This document shows, one piece after another, positions 16,598 through 26,900 of a stretch of DNA of 37,372 nucleotides. A program made the position numbers and the translations under genes. Under the pieces are notes generated by a model that worked only from the letters and a program-made list of their open reading frames with translations, was not told where the DNA came from and did no database searches. Location of the stretch: positions 1 to 37,372 of the forward strand of contig JADHUQ010000003.1 in assembly GCA_016784425.1 (NCBI GenBank). The letters are read 5' to 3'. Source of the DNA: Candidatus Delongbacteria bacterium (GTDB lineage Bacteria > CAIWAD01 > BS150m-G50). Positions within the stretch are counted from its first letter, which is position 1. The number at the start of each line of letters is the position of its first letter.

Positions 16598-17353
16598 CTA
16601 AACCTCCTCCGGCGACTTCAGAATACCCAGCTTGTAGTGTTGCAGCGTATTGTCCCGAATATGCTCGAGAGACTGTTGTGGGGTCAACCCCCAGTTGGTC
16701 GGACAGGTTGAAAGAATCTCGACCAGCGAGAAACAACGGTTGTCTACCTGGTTCTGGAAAGCACGCCTGATCAGTTTTTTGGTCTGGATCTGGTGCAGCC
16801 CATCATGGACGGAACAACGTACGATGAAACCGGGGGTGGCCTGCGTAGCCAGTGCTTCCGATACGGCAACCGGGAAACCGGTCTGGCTGACATCGCGTCC
16901 GTCGGGTGAGGTGGTGGTGACCTGTTCCGGCAGGGTCGTTGGTGCCATCTGGCCACCAGTCATTCCATAAATACCGTTGTTTATAAAAATAACGGTTATC
17001 TTTTCGCCACGGTTGGCAGCATGAAATATCTCGTTGAAACCGATCGAGGCCAGATCGCCATCACCCTGGTAGGTATAGAGGATCAGATCGGGTCGGGCCC
17101 GTTTGGCTCCTGTTGCCAGGGCGGGTGCACGACCGTGTGGAGCTTCCATGAAATCGTTGTTGAGATAGTTGTAAATCAGCACGGCGCATCCCACCGGTGC
17201 GACACCGACAGTACGTTCCCTGATATTCAGTTCTTCAAGCACTTCCGCCACCATCCGGTGGACCACTCCATGGGTACAACCGGGACAATAGTGAGTCGGA
17301 ACATCCTTCATCGCCGTGGAGATCTTGAAAGCCAGCTCCATGGGGGACCTCAT
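16598..17353 (-). CDS. 2-oxoacid:ferredoxin oxidoreductase beta subunit (TPP-binding)
   Basis: A 251-residue thiamine pyrophosphate subunit. It has HYCPGCTHGVVHR with cluster cysteines near the N-terminus and the TPP/Mg motif starting at GDGDLASIGFNEI and continuing to NNGIYGMTGGQ. The sequence resembles VorA-type beta subunits. The first ATG at 17353 overlaps the alpha-subunit stop as ATGA. A second in-frame ATG at 17341 (residue 5) has GAGG at good spacing and may be the true start. It acts with the alpha, gamma and delta subunits encoded around it. Confidence 0.95.
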   Translation of the reverse strand: MRSPMELAFKISTAMKDVPTHYCPGCTHGVVHRMVAEVLEELNIRERTVGVAPVGCAVLIYNYLNNDFMEAPHGRAPALATGAKRARPDLILYTYQGDGDLASIGFNEIFHAANRGEKITVIFINNGIYGMTGGQMAPTTLPEQVTTTSPDGRDVSQTGFPVAVSEALATQATPGFIVRCSVHDGLHQIQTKKLIRRAFQNQVDNRCFSLVEILSTCPTNWGLTPQQSLEHIRDNTLQHYKLGILKSPEEV

Positions 17354-18402
17354 TTGATAAGTTTCAACAACTGCTGCCTGATCTCGGCCGGGGTTGGAAC
17401 GATACCACCGGTGCGTCCGTAAAATTGCACCGCCCGTCGTCCTCTTACAGCCAGCCGGACATCTTCCACCATTTGCCCGGTGCTCATCTCGATTGCTATC
17501 ACTTTGCGTGCCCTGGCAGCAGCTTTGTAGATAGCAGAACTGGGGAAAGGAAAGAGGGTGATCGGTCTGACAATACCCACCCGGTGGCCTTCCTGGTTCA
17601 GTTCATCGATGGCAGTTTTACAGATACGGGCCATCATCCCATAGGAGACGACCAGGACATCCATCTTATCTGTGACGGCATATTCTTCAAAGCGGATTTC
17701 GTGCTGCTCCATCAACCGGTACTTGGCGAGCAGTTCCAGATTATTGTTTTCCAGCTGCTGCGGATCGAGAAAAAGCGATTTCACAATGGTGGGTGGGCGA
17801 TCTTTAGCGCCGGTGTTGGCGTAACTGCGATCGATACCTTCAGGCGTATTATACTCACGAAATTCTACCGGTTCCATCATCTGCCCTATCATTCCATCCC
17901 CGATAATCATCACCGGATTGCGATATTTATCAGCCAGATCGAAGGCATCCATTACCAGGTCGGCAGCTTCCTGTACACCGGCCGGGGCCAGTACCAGCAG
18001 ACGGAAATCTCCATGACCACCCGCCTTGGTCGCCATGAAATAATCTGACTGGGCTGGCAGGATGCCGCCCAGGCCCGGTCCCCCCCGCACAATGTTGATC
18101 AACACTGCAGGTAACTGGGAACCGGCGAGGTAGGAAATTGCCTCTGACATCAGTGCAACGCCGGGACTGGAGGAGGAGGTGAAAACCCGCTCACCCACCG
18201 CAGCGGCGCCGTAAACCATATTAACAGCACCCAATTCGCTCTCAGCCTGGACAAAATGGCCACCCACTTCCGGGAGTCTTCTCACCATATATTCTGCTAT
18301 TTCTGTTTGCGGGGTTATTGGATAAGCAAAATAATTACGACAATTTGCACGTATAGCAGCTTCTCCAAGTGCCTCATTTCCTTTCATCAGTACTTTTGTC
18401 AT
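17350..18402 (-). CDS. vorB: 2-oxoacid:ferredoxin oxidoreductase alpha subunit, VorB-like
   Basis: The 350 residues match VorB (3-methyl-2-oxobutanoate:ferredoxin oxidoreductase) in length and in its opening KVLMKGNEALGEAAI and YPITPQTEIAEYM, with SSSSPGVALM, NIVRGGPGLGG and the segment KYRNPVMIIGDGMIGQMMEP. Known family members oxidise branched-chain 2-oxoacids from valine, leucine and isoleucine. Substrate range cannot be read safely, and 2-oxoglutarate or a broader range is possible. The start has GAGGA 7 nt upstream. A 109-bp gap with a hairpin separates it from the upstream ferredoxin subunit. Confidence 0.92.
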   Translation of the reverse strand: MTKVLMKGNEALGEAAIRANCRNYFAYPITPQTEIAEYMVRRLPEVGGHFVQAESELGAVNMVYGAAAVGERVFTSSSSPGVALMSEAISYLAGSQLPAVLINIVRGGPGLGGILPAQSDYFMATKAGGHGDFRLLVLAPAGVQEAADLVMDAFDLADKYRNPVMIIGDGMIGQMMEPVEFREYNTPEGIDRSYANTGAKDRPPTIVKSLFLDPQQLENNNLELLAKYRLMEQHEIRFEEYAVTDKMDVLVVSYGMMARICKTAIDELNQEGHRVGIVRPITLFPFPSSAIYKAAARARKVIAIEMSTGQMVEDVRLAVRGRRAVQFYGRTGGIVPTPAEIRQQLLKLIK

Positions 18403-18471
18403 ATTTTGTTCCTCAAAGGAGCTGTTGGCTTCCTGTCACCTGTATCAGAATAGGGAGCTGGCTCTTTCCAA

Positions 18472-18490
18472 CCGGAAATCCTGTTTCCGG
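18472..18490. repeat. 7-bp perfect hairpin between the vor delta and alpha genes
   Basis: CCGGAAA and TTTCCGG pair around a 5-nt loop in the only sizeable gap inside the first part of the operon (18403-18511). No T-tract follows on either strand, so it is not a classical terminator. It may be an RNA processing or stability element that sets different levels for the two parts of the transcript. Confidence 0.4.
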
Positions 18491-18511
18491 CGGGCAGCCG
18501 GGAAACTCGAA

Positions 18512-18745
18512 TCAGTAGTCGTAATAATGCACCATAACCCCGTTGAGCCCGATCTGAATCACCTGGTCCGGGCAGGTTACTGCACACAAACGGCAGCCGA
18601 TACACCGGGGTTGGTCTGCTACTTCAGCAAAGAAGTAACCCTTTTCATTTATGTTTTCAGAAATAGCGAGCACATGCTGGGGACAGGCGTAGATACAAAG
18701 CTCACAACCTTTGCATCGTTCCTGCCTGATCAGAACTCTGGGCAT
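18512..18745 (-). CDS. ferredoxin (delta) subunit of 2-oxoacid:ferredoxin oxidoreductase
   Basis: A 77-residue two-cluster ferredoxin with CKGCELCIYACP and CIGCRLCAVTCP. It is the small delta subunit that takes electrons from the alpha-beta core, encoded first among the vor subunits as in many anaerobes. GAGG lies 7 nt before the ATG. Confidence 0.92.
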   Translation of the reverse strand: MPRVLIRQERCKGCELCIYACPQHVLAISENINEKGYFFAEVADQPRCIGCRLCAVTCPDQVIQIGLNGVMVHYYDY

Positions 18746-18794
18746 AAGGACCTCTTCTTAAACAGAGCACCCTCCTGCAACCACAGGTGGGCAA

Positions 18795-19547
18795 TCAGAT
18801 CTGGATACGACCCCGCGCTTTACCATACTGTACATTTGGCTCCTGCCAGGGGGGACGCATAAGACGATGGATTTGCAGCAGTGGCACGTCGTAGTCGGTT
18901 GGGGAGATCTCGGCGGCAACCTGCCGCTCGACAGTCATAAATAGAAAGGGAAGTCCTGACTTTGCAGCCAGTTGACTGGTAATCTCGTACCCCCCGGCGA
19001 GCACTGAAGCATCGGTTTCATCCATCAGATGTGCGTTTGCCGCCAGGGCTGTTATCCTCATCCCGGCAGCCTGCTCGATTTCTTTCATAACGCGTGACGC
19101 ACCCTGCACTGTGCTGGTAAAGGGGCGGAGAACATTGAGAATAAAGATGAACTCCGTCTCCTCCGTATTGATGGCACCCTGCAGGGAACGTAATACACGT
19201 GCACCGACATCGTCACCCCCGACATCTACCACCACATGACGCTGGGGATCACTGAGATGACCGCGCACTTCCGGCAGGATAATCGGCAGTTCCGCAAAAA
19301 ACTGCTCACCACGGGGAACGACCACTTCCACGCCGGCCGCTTCCAGAAATTCGACAGCTTCCCGGGAGCGAAAATAGGGATTGACGATATCCAGATCAAT
19401 TATTGATTGGGATTCGTGGAACTGTTTGAGGTAAACAGCAAGATTAACAGCAACTTCGGTTTTACCACTGCCATAGGCGCCGGTGATAATCAGCGCTCGT
19501 CTGGATAGATTTTTGATGATCGCATCATCAGGCATGTAACGGTCCAT
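18795..19547 (-). CDS. P-loop ATPase of the CobQ/MinD-like class linked to 2-oxoacid oxidoreductases
   Basis: A 250-residue soluble protein with a Walker A motif (GAYGSGKTEVAVNLA), a switch-like segment IIDLDIVNPYFRSREA and VVVDVGGDDVGARVL as the Walker B region. It belongs to the SIMIBI/MinD-CobQ-like P-loop class. From memory, similar genes sit directly before the delta subunit of Kor/Vor operons in other anaerobes; this could not be checked here. The role is unknown; assembly of the iron-sulfur enzyme or regulation are guesses. It is the first gene of the operon. Neither the ATG at 19547 nor the one at 19535 has a good ribosome binding site. Confidence 0.8.
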   Translation of the reverse strand: MDRYMPDDAIIKNLSRRALIITGAYGSGKTEVAVNLAVYLKQFHESQSIIDLDIVNPYFRSREAVEFLEAAGVEVVVPRGEQFFAELPIILPEVRGHLSDPQRHVVVDVGGDDVGARVLRSLQGAINTEETEFIFILNVLRPFTSTVQGASRVMKEIEQAAGMRITALAANAHLMDETDASVLAGGYEITSQLAAKSGLPFLFMTVERQVAAEISPTDYDVPLLQIHRLMRPPWQEPNVQYGKARGRIQI

Positions 19548-20015
19548 CTCTGTAATTGTGCGGCTTTGATTACTACTTTTAAGCTAAGATTCAGCGCAAG
19601 CTAAGATTCAGCGTAAGCTAAGAGCAGTGATGCTTATACTTGTGCATTACAACAGGTCAGTCATGATGTCTGCCGGTTCCAGGGTAATAACATCGAGGTC
19701 GACAGCCCGGATTACAATCAGCTCATGGAACACCTGCCAGCCGGGGTAAAGGATCATTTTAGTAAACTGACGCACCGGGCTAAGCTGGCGGATGCGTTGC
19801 TATTACTGATGTAACTGAGTAGTAAATGTAGATTTAAGGAGGAAATACTCCAAGGAAAAAGTACTTTCTCCCCCTGTCTCCCCCCCGCAAAGAGGGTTTT
19901 TCGACCAACGGTTTGTGGTTTACAGGAGCTGAAAGTTTCAACAGTCCGCATGGACAGCTGGGGAAGAGGAAGTAATACTCTTCACAACTCAACACTCTAC
20001 CGCTTTTACACCTGA
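19548..20015. other. 468-bp gap between prmA and the vor-nuo operon
   Basis: It holds the tandem repeat above, a plus-strand coding-like open frame without start codon (19617-19814, see findings) and a GC/A-rich stretch at 19830-19900 with overlapping short inverted repeats (for example GGAG/CTCC). I see no clear terminator for prmA and no complete gene. Confidence 0.5.
19581..19623. repeat. 17-bp tandem repeat, two and a half copies, upstream of the vor-nuo operon
   Basis: AAGCTAAGATTCAGCGC, AAGCTAAGATTCAGCGT and AAGCTAAGA follow each other without gaps, 34-76 bp before the first gene. A TATAAG box on the minus strand lies just upstream at about 19632-19637, which would place the repeats at or just after a transcription start. 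Tandem operator sites for a regulator are a reasonable guess; replication slippage is the alternative. Confidence 0.55.
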
Positions 20016-20876
20016 CTAATCCTCAATGACCCGTCCGTATCTGACTGCCAGCCACTCACCTTCCCTGTTGGAAGCCGTTTCACGGAGTGGAAACCGGGCG
20101 GCGAGTTGCTGCAACTGGAGACGGTCTGAAACGAGGGGACCACTGATCAGAAGTTCTCCACCAGGTTCAGTCAACCGGACCAGTTCGCTGAAGAGCTGCT
20201 CGATCAGGGGGAACAGCATGTTTGACAATACCATCTGAAAACGATAGTGCTGTTCAAGCTGGCCTGGTTGAAGGAGCCGGAAAAAGGTTTCATGAGCAAC
20301 CTGGTTGAGGAGGGCGTTCTCGCGGGCGTTGTCGATGGCAACTTCGTCAATGTCAATACCGAGGGCAAAGGGAGCGCCCCGTTTGATAGCCGCCAGCGAA
20401 AGGATGCCACTCCCGCAACCGACATCAAGCACATTGAGTCCGGTCAGATCGGCGGTATCCAGCCAGGATAACAGCAGACGGGTGGTCGGATGGGTTCCGG
20501 TACCAAAAGCCATACGGGGATGGATCGTCAGCGGTGTCACACCCGGCTGTGGTTCCGGTTTATTCCAGGGGGGATGAACAATGAAATTGCCGACGCGGGT
20601 AGGTTGCCAGCTTTCCTGCCAGCTGGTGTTCCAGTTGACTTCCGGAAGTCCCTCCCTGTGCAGTGAATAGTCAGTCCTGGTATTGTTGAGTCTGTCATAT
20701 TCTGCGTTATAGTTTGTTAGTATCTTTTCGTAAAGACTGCATTCCATCTCTGATTTAAAATATACCTTAAGTCCTCCGATAGTTTCTTCGATTCCCGTTG
20801 CCCCGTTTTCGAAAGCGAGGTTGGCGATATTGTCACGGGTGTCCTCACCTGTTTCTATGCTGAGGCAGAAGTACAT
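20016..20876 (-). CDS. prmA: ribosomal protein L11 methyltransferase PrmA
   Basis: A SAM-dependent enzyme that methylates ribosomal protein L11. The 286 residues have an N-terminal substrate-recognition domain (ENGATGIEETIGGLKVYF), the linker WQESWQPTRVGNFIVHPPW, and a methyltransferase domain with RMAFGTGTHPTTRLLL, motif I VLDVGCGSGILSLAAIKRG and LSNMLFPLIEQL in the position of motif IV. I chose the ATG at 20876, which has GGAG 8 nt upstream and begins at the domain. An upstream TTG at 20948 or ATG at 20942 would add 22-24 residues. It follows sprA closely and is probably co-transcribed. Confidence 0.93.
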   Translation of the reverse strand: MYFCLSIETGEDTRDNIANLAFENGATGIEETIGGLKVYFKSEMECSLYEKILTNYNAEYDRLNNTRTDYSLHREGLPEVNWNTSWQESWQPTRVGNFIVHPPWNKPEPQPGVTPLTIHPRMAFGTGTHPTTRLLLSWLDTADLTGLNVLDVGCGSGILSLAAIKRGAPFALGIDIDEVAIDNARENALLNQVAHETFFRLLQPGQLEQHYRFQMVLSNMLFPLIEQLFSELVRLTEPGGELLISGPLVSDRLQLQQLAARFPLRETASNREGEWLAVRYGRVIED

Positions 20877-20968
20877 CGAGGCGACTCCGTTGAGAAACCC
20901 AGGTAGAATAGAGCATTCCGGGATGGCCAGGGGTGCAGTCATCGCCAAAGTCGCCTGCAGACAAGGGA

Positions 20969-23900
20969 TTACCGGCCAACAATGTTGGTGTTGACATTCA
21001 GACGCAGCTCCTGAAAACTGACTCTTCCGGATGGATCGCGGTTATCAAGACGCTGCCCGAACTCATACTGGATACCACCGGTAACATTGGGGGTGAAACT
21101 GTAGCGCGTTTCCAGTCTGACCGTCCAGTTTCGATTGAAATTCTCACTCGACCATTCATCCACGCCGTTGAAGGAGCTGCGGTTTGAAGTATTGGAGCGG
21201 GTGTAGGTCATCGTGAAATTGACATCATTGCGCAGTGAACCTGTTTTCATAAACCAGAGTTTGAATGGCAGTTTTGTCCCTCTACCGAGTCGGTAGGTGG
21301 TCGCGATGCTCAGATCTCTCGTATTGCTGTACTCGGCATCACGCATTTCACCAGGTTCTGAGATACCGAATGACATACGCTGATTGTAGGAGGCAGTTGT
21401 CGAGAAGCGACCGATCCAGGTGATGTTGAGTCCAACCAGGGGATTGAAGTTACGTTCGTATTCGAGTCGATTCAGACCAAGATAATCACCGAAGTCCCGG
21501 AAGGTTCTCCGGACCATGCCGGAGTAGTGATGCGACAGGTTGATCGACTGGCAGATATTCGAAACCCAGGGAAGGGATTCGAGATGGTTCCAGCGCAGTT
21601 GATAATCAGGGATTCTCACCAGTGGAATCTCATTATCAGTACCGACATTTTCTTTTAACAAATATAGCGGCAAACCGGTCCAGCTCTCCTGTCGGCTCTC
21701 GGTTTCTCCCCAACCACGCTGGATATCGATGTCGTATTGAAAATCGAGGTCGATATCACGAGTCACTTTCATCTGGGTGGTGACTCCGTAACCGCGGGTG
21801 ATGGAGGAGGTAGGATTAAAAATATACCCAGACTCAGAATTGAGCTGTTCTCTACCGGAGCCTGGATTTGATTCCAGTCCTAATTGATACGCCAGAGAAG
21901 CGTGTCGGCTGCCTGATCCGATCCCTTTGTCGTAGATGTCGTAACCGGGATCAGATTGGGTTCTGGTCAAGGTGGAGGTCAACCGGATATCCCCCAGTTT
22001 GCTGAGTACTGAATAGGTGCCCTGACGCGCGCTCCGGAAAGCACTGTCCAGTCGTTCACCCAGCGGGACCCCGGGTGTTTCAATCACCTCGGCCACAGAG
22101 GCTGAATCTGCTGCCTCCCCTTCACTACCCCTTGAACCACCACCCGCCTGGGAGCGCTCGTCCTGCGCCGGTGGCCGATTGTTGCGTCGGCTGCTGCCGG
22201 AACGGCCAGCTTTCGGCACCTGCAGCAACCAGGCGAAGATATCCTGTGGCTTCAGGGTACCATTGCCGGTAAGTGTGTTCTGGCTTCCCAGATCAACACC
22301 TTTTCGTGGATCGGCCAGGGTGCGATTCCAGGAATACTGCGTACTGTAATTGAAATCGGGGCGCAACCAGTTCAGGAACGAGGGTTGAAACTTCAGATTG
22401 GCGCTCTGCTGAATACTGCGGTCCTGAGCGAAGAGGTCGGTGGCTGCATCCTCATAGTGGTAGGTGGTGCTGTCCGTTGTATCGTACAGGTCACGCAGCC
22501 TGAAATAGAGATCGGACTGATAAGAACGATTGTAGGATAATGAGAATGACCGGAATGGTGACAGGGAATATTCAAAACGCCTGGACATGGTATAGGTGTG
22601 GTTTTCACTGGTGGTATTGTTGCGGTTATATCTCATATTCTCCGTCCAGGAGGTACTGGCACTGACACCTAGACGGGTCGGGAAATAACGGAAATTGATG
22701 TTCCGTAAACCACCCAGTAGCGGCATGCCCTCCGTCCAATTGAAAAGCGGCAACTCGTGCCTCCAGTTCGGTGAATTGCTGTAGGAGGTGCTGATCTGCT
22801 CACTGCGGGTGGTATCGGCGGCAATCTGATCGTTGCTGACATAGGTCTGTGAGACATCATATGATACAGACAGCTTATCGAGAGTATGGCTCAGCCAGGG
22901 ATTCTCCGATCCGGTCTTGCTGAAACTGATACTGCCATTGAGGGTGTGACGCCGATTGAGTATCTCTTCAGGTGGGTTATCCGGAACCAGCCGATCATCA
23001 CCGGGGAAGTACTTGGGGGAAGAAACCGATCTGTTACTGCTGAGGGACAGCGGGATGTTGGTACGCCAGGGTCGGGGCAGGAATTTATCAAGGTGGATCG
23101 TGCTGTTGGCCACCTCTGAGGTAGTGTTGTCGCCGGTTCCCATCCTCTGTTCGATAGTATGGAACTCAGAGTCCCGTTTTTCCAGCCGCCCGTAAAGGGT
23201 CATGAAATCGGATAGCCGCAGATTAACCGCCACCCGCTGGGCCTGTCCCACTTCCCGCTTTACATCGGATACCCGCAACTCATTGAAATAGACTGCTTCA
23301 CTGTTAGCCACAGCGTCATGGTTGGTTACACCGAGATAGAGAAAACTGACATCATTCAGTGATGGATTGCCCTTCACCAGCACATAACCGCCATCCGATA
23401 TCTGCTTCGGTTTTTCCGGATCCGGTTGATCCTTGGAGGAGCGACTGAACTCCTCCAGATCGGTAATCTCCTCGAAGATAATGTCCATGTTGTTCAGCTG
23501 CCAGCCGGCAGTCAGATAGCGGTGATATTCGTAGTAATCCTGTTCGGTGGATGCGAGCCGCAAACGGATCTCCAGGACGGAATCAGGGAAAACCTGCTCC
23601 CGTAATTCACTGCCCCCCCGGATAAACATTTTCAAACGGTTGTAATCGGTCAGCCGGACCCGATCATTGAGAATCTTGTAGATCCAGAAAGTGGAGTCGG
23701 CAGGCAGTTCATCCAATTGCATAACCAGTGACTGCTCCTTCTGGTAAGCACCGGTGATGGCGTCCCGGTGGCCCTGAACACCCGCTGGCGGCTCATAGTC
23801 GCTGTTTTCATGCGTATTGATGACAGCGACATTACCGTAGGCCAGGGTATCACCACTGGCTGTAACCGGGTAGATTTCACGCCATTCATTTCCGACCAGC

Positions 23901-26900
23901 ATAAAACTGGCCAGCTGCAGAGAGGTGGACTGATGGAATCCCTCAAACCAGATGCGAACCCCGCGAATGTTCTGAAACGTGGGATTGTTCCAGGCGATTT
24001 CGTACTCCTTCAACGGGATGCGATACAGGGTCCAGCCATAGGAATTCTGTGAGACCTGGTAACGTGACCAGGGGGAAGCGGGATCGGTGGAAAGGGTGTA
24101 GCTGTAATAGTTTTCGATTGTGTCCAGAACACCGTTGTTGTTACGATCTTCGGTGTCGGGCAGGTAGGTTGCAGCATCGGCACCGTTGTTCTCCAGCCCT
24201 TTGAACCACTGTCCGTTACTCTCATCGCGGTACTGCCAGTCATCACGCGACCACGGCTCCAACGCTTCCTTGCGGTTATTGCCATTGATGTCCCAGAAGT
24301 CATAAAAGGAACCAAACTCCGCCACCATGGCGGTTGAATCACCCGACCAATGGGCCATGGCGGCGGTACCGGGCCAGGGGGGATCCTCACCCGCGCGACC
24401 ATCGATACCGATATCCTCCCCCTCATCCAGCAGACCGTTGCCGACATTTACCAGCGCCGGCTCAATCCGATCCTCGGTATCCAGCTGGCCGTTGGGGATG
24501 ACATCCTCAGAGATCTCACCCAGCTCGATGTGGATCAGTCCACTGCGATCACCTGAAGATCGAACCATCAACTCAATATACTTGGTGTTGCTCTGGTCAG
24601 GATTTGCACCGCGGAAATCATGATAGAAACCGCCCCAGCTACCCCCTTCCGGGATTTCCTGTCCCTGCTCACCGGTTTCATAGAGGAGAGGATAAAAGTC
24701 CATCTGCAATATCTGCAGGTCATCGTTCTGCAGATTTCCGGAATCATACTCCTCCCAGATCTCCTGCTTGGGAACCCGTTGCCGGGGGCTGTAAGCGGTC
24801 GCAATCCCGCGATCTCCGGTCAGAGTGTGGGCGGGGCTGGAAGAGATGAACCAGGCGCCGGATCGCATACCGAGATCCTGTTCCCGCTTTATCGACTCGA
24901 AGTCGTCAAGATAGGCGACGCCGTTGTTGTCACCCGTTGCTGGATTGTTGAGGGGGTTGGGGTTGGGAATAACCCGGGCGATCTCCCCTTCAATACTGAT
25001 CTCAGATTCCTGCTCCGCCTCTACCAGCGGTATGGAATCGATCATCCGGGTGAGAAAGCGGGGATGAAACTCCAGTGCACCGTTGAGGTCCAGCACCAGG
25101 TTGCGCATCGGTTCGTTCCCGATTCTGACCTTGTCCTCCTGGATCTGCTGATTGAGATACAGGACAGTCGCCCCCAGGTAGGATGCCTCATCAAAGTTGT
25201 ACTGCCCGCGGACACCCATGATGGTCTTCTTTTCGATGGAGATCATTTCATGATTCTGGTAGGTGATCTCCAGGCTGGCGCCGGGATTATCAGCTTCACT
25301 GGTCAGGATGGTGACGATACCGGCCACGTAGTCGATCGTATAGTCTTTGTCCCGCTGCAGTTTCTGACCGTTGAGTTTAACCGTCTCAGATCCCTCGATA
25401 ACATTCCAGCCCAGGTCGTATACCTTACTCAGTGTCAGGACGCTGGTCTCCATGTAGAAACGCTGGCTCAGGCGCTGGAAGTCGTTGTGGGTGGTTGGGA
25501 TGTTGTAGATCGTCTCCAGCGTATCAGCCTCGTTAAAATTGGTCTGCAGAGTGCTGTCCGCCACGATGACATAGGCGTCCTGCTGGCCAAACGGTTCCAG
25601 TGAGGGAAAGGAGATTATCCCCGTGTTGGTATCAATCCAGCGAGAATCGATTTTGTTGTCCGGTGACTGCTGACCGGAGGTGTTTTCATTATCGAGATGC
25701 AGAATTTCGATATAGGGAACACCACCCTGGTGATCTGGATCGGAACTGCCGGTAGTGTATCTGCGAATGGCAAAATTCAGGTCGTCGATACTCTTGCCAG
25801 CGGTGGCCACCTGATACTTGTTACGCAGCATCAGATCCCAGTGAGGCGTGGCGGGATCCTGGTGTGAGTCGCGGAGAATATAGACTGCATTATCCCCGTA
25901 GAGAGCAGGTGAGGGGAATTCCACACCCAGTTTGTTCTTGAAGGAAACTGCCAGGATATCGTTGGGTCGGAGATAACTGTTGATGAGGATATACCCGAGA
26001 TCATCATTGCGCTGGTATTCGCTGTCACTCAGGCGGCGCATCGGCTGATTGGTATAGATCGGTGTGTCCTCACCCTCTTCATAGATATCCAGGTTCTCAT
26101 CACCGCTGGCTGAAGAGATGTACATTTCGACAAAGTCAACCCTACTGTTTGCATTCACCAGGTGTTCCCAGCGATCAGTGTAGACAGGATAGGCAATGCG
26201 ATAGGAATGGCTGAGAAAGAAGTAACGATCGGAGATGAACTGCGTGGGGAAAATCTGCGACTTCTGTTCCGATTGTCCACCGGTGAATGTCTGCGACTGG
26301 TTTTCTCCATGCTCGACACTCATGATGGCGGTCATATTGAGTGGACCGAATTGCATGACGGTTTTCAATCCGAACAGCCCGGAATTACGACCGGAGAAGG
26401 TGACAAAATCGGCACCCGGGAGTGAGAGGCTGACATTACCGGCGGAGATCGATTTGATAATCTCATCTTCGGTTCCGGTATAGGTCAAACGCAGTGAGTT
26501 TTGCCAATCGAAAGTATTATCGGTGTCCTGATCAATGTTGATATCAACTTTCTGGCCAATTTTCCCGACAATGGTGAACCGCTGCTGCATGTCCATATTG
26601 AAATTAGTGTTGTTCGCCTGGTTGGTATAGGAATCCTGTCGCTCCCGTTTTTCCTTACGAAAGCCACCGTTGATATTGATATTCCCGGTTGCATCCAGAC
26701 CGATGCGACCGTCCCCGAAAAACTTGCGGAAGGTCTTGTTACGGACTTTAAAGGGGATGTCGATCTTCAGGGCGCCACCGGCACGTTGCTGGACCTGGTT
26801 CTTGGTACGCAGCATCTCATGACGCAACTGCTGAACCGCATGATGCAGCAGCATCCGTTCATAGTAAGCTTCAGTAGTGAGAAAAATGACATACTGGAAG

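Noticed and set aside
17425-18048. 207-codon plus-strand open frame
   Set aside because: Antisense to vorB and without any recognised motif.
19581-19623. CRISPR-like repeat array
   Set aside because: The 17-bp units are contiguous without spacers and there are no cas genes nearby.
24620-25603. 327-codon plus-strand open frame
   Set aside because: It lies antisense inside sprA, whose frame has clear family motifs; composition is that of a shadow frame and no protein family is recognisable.
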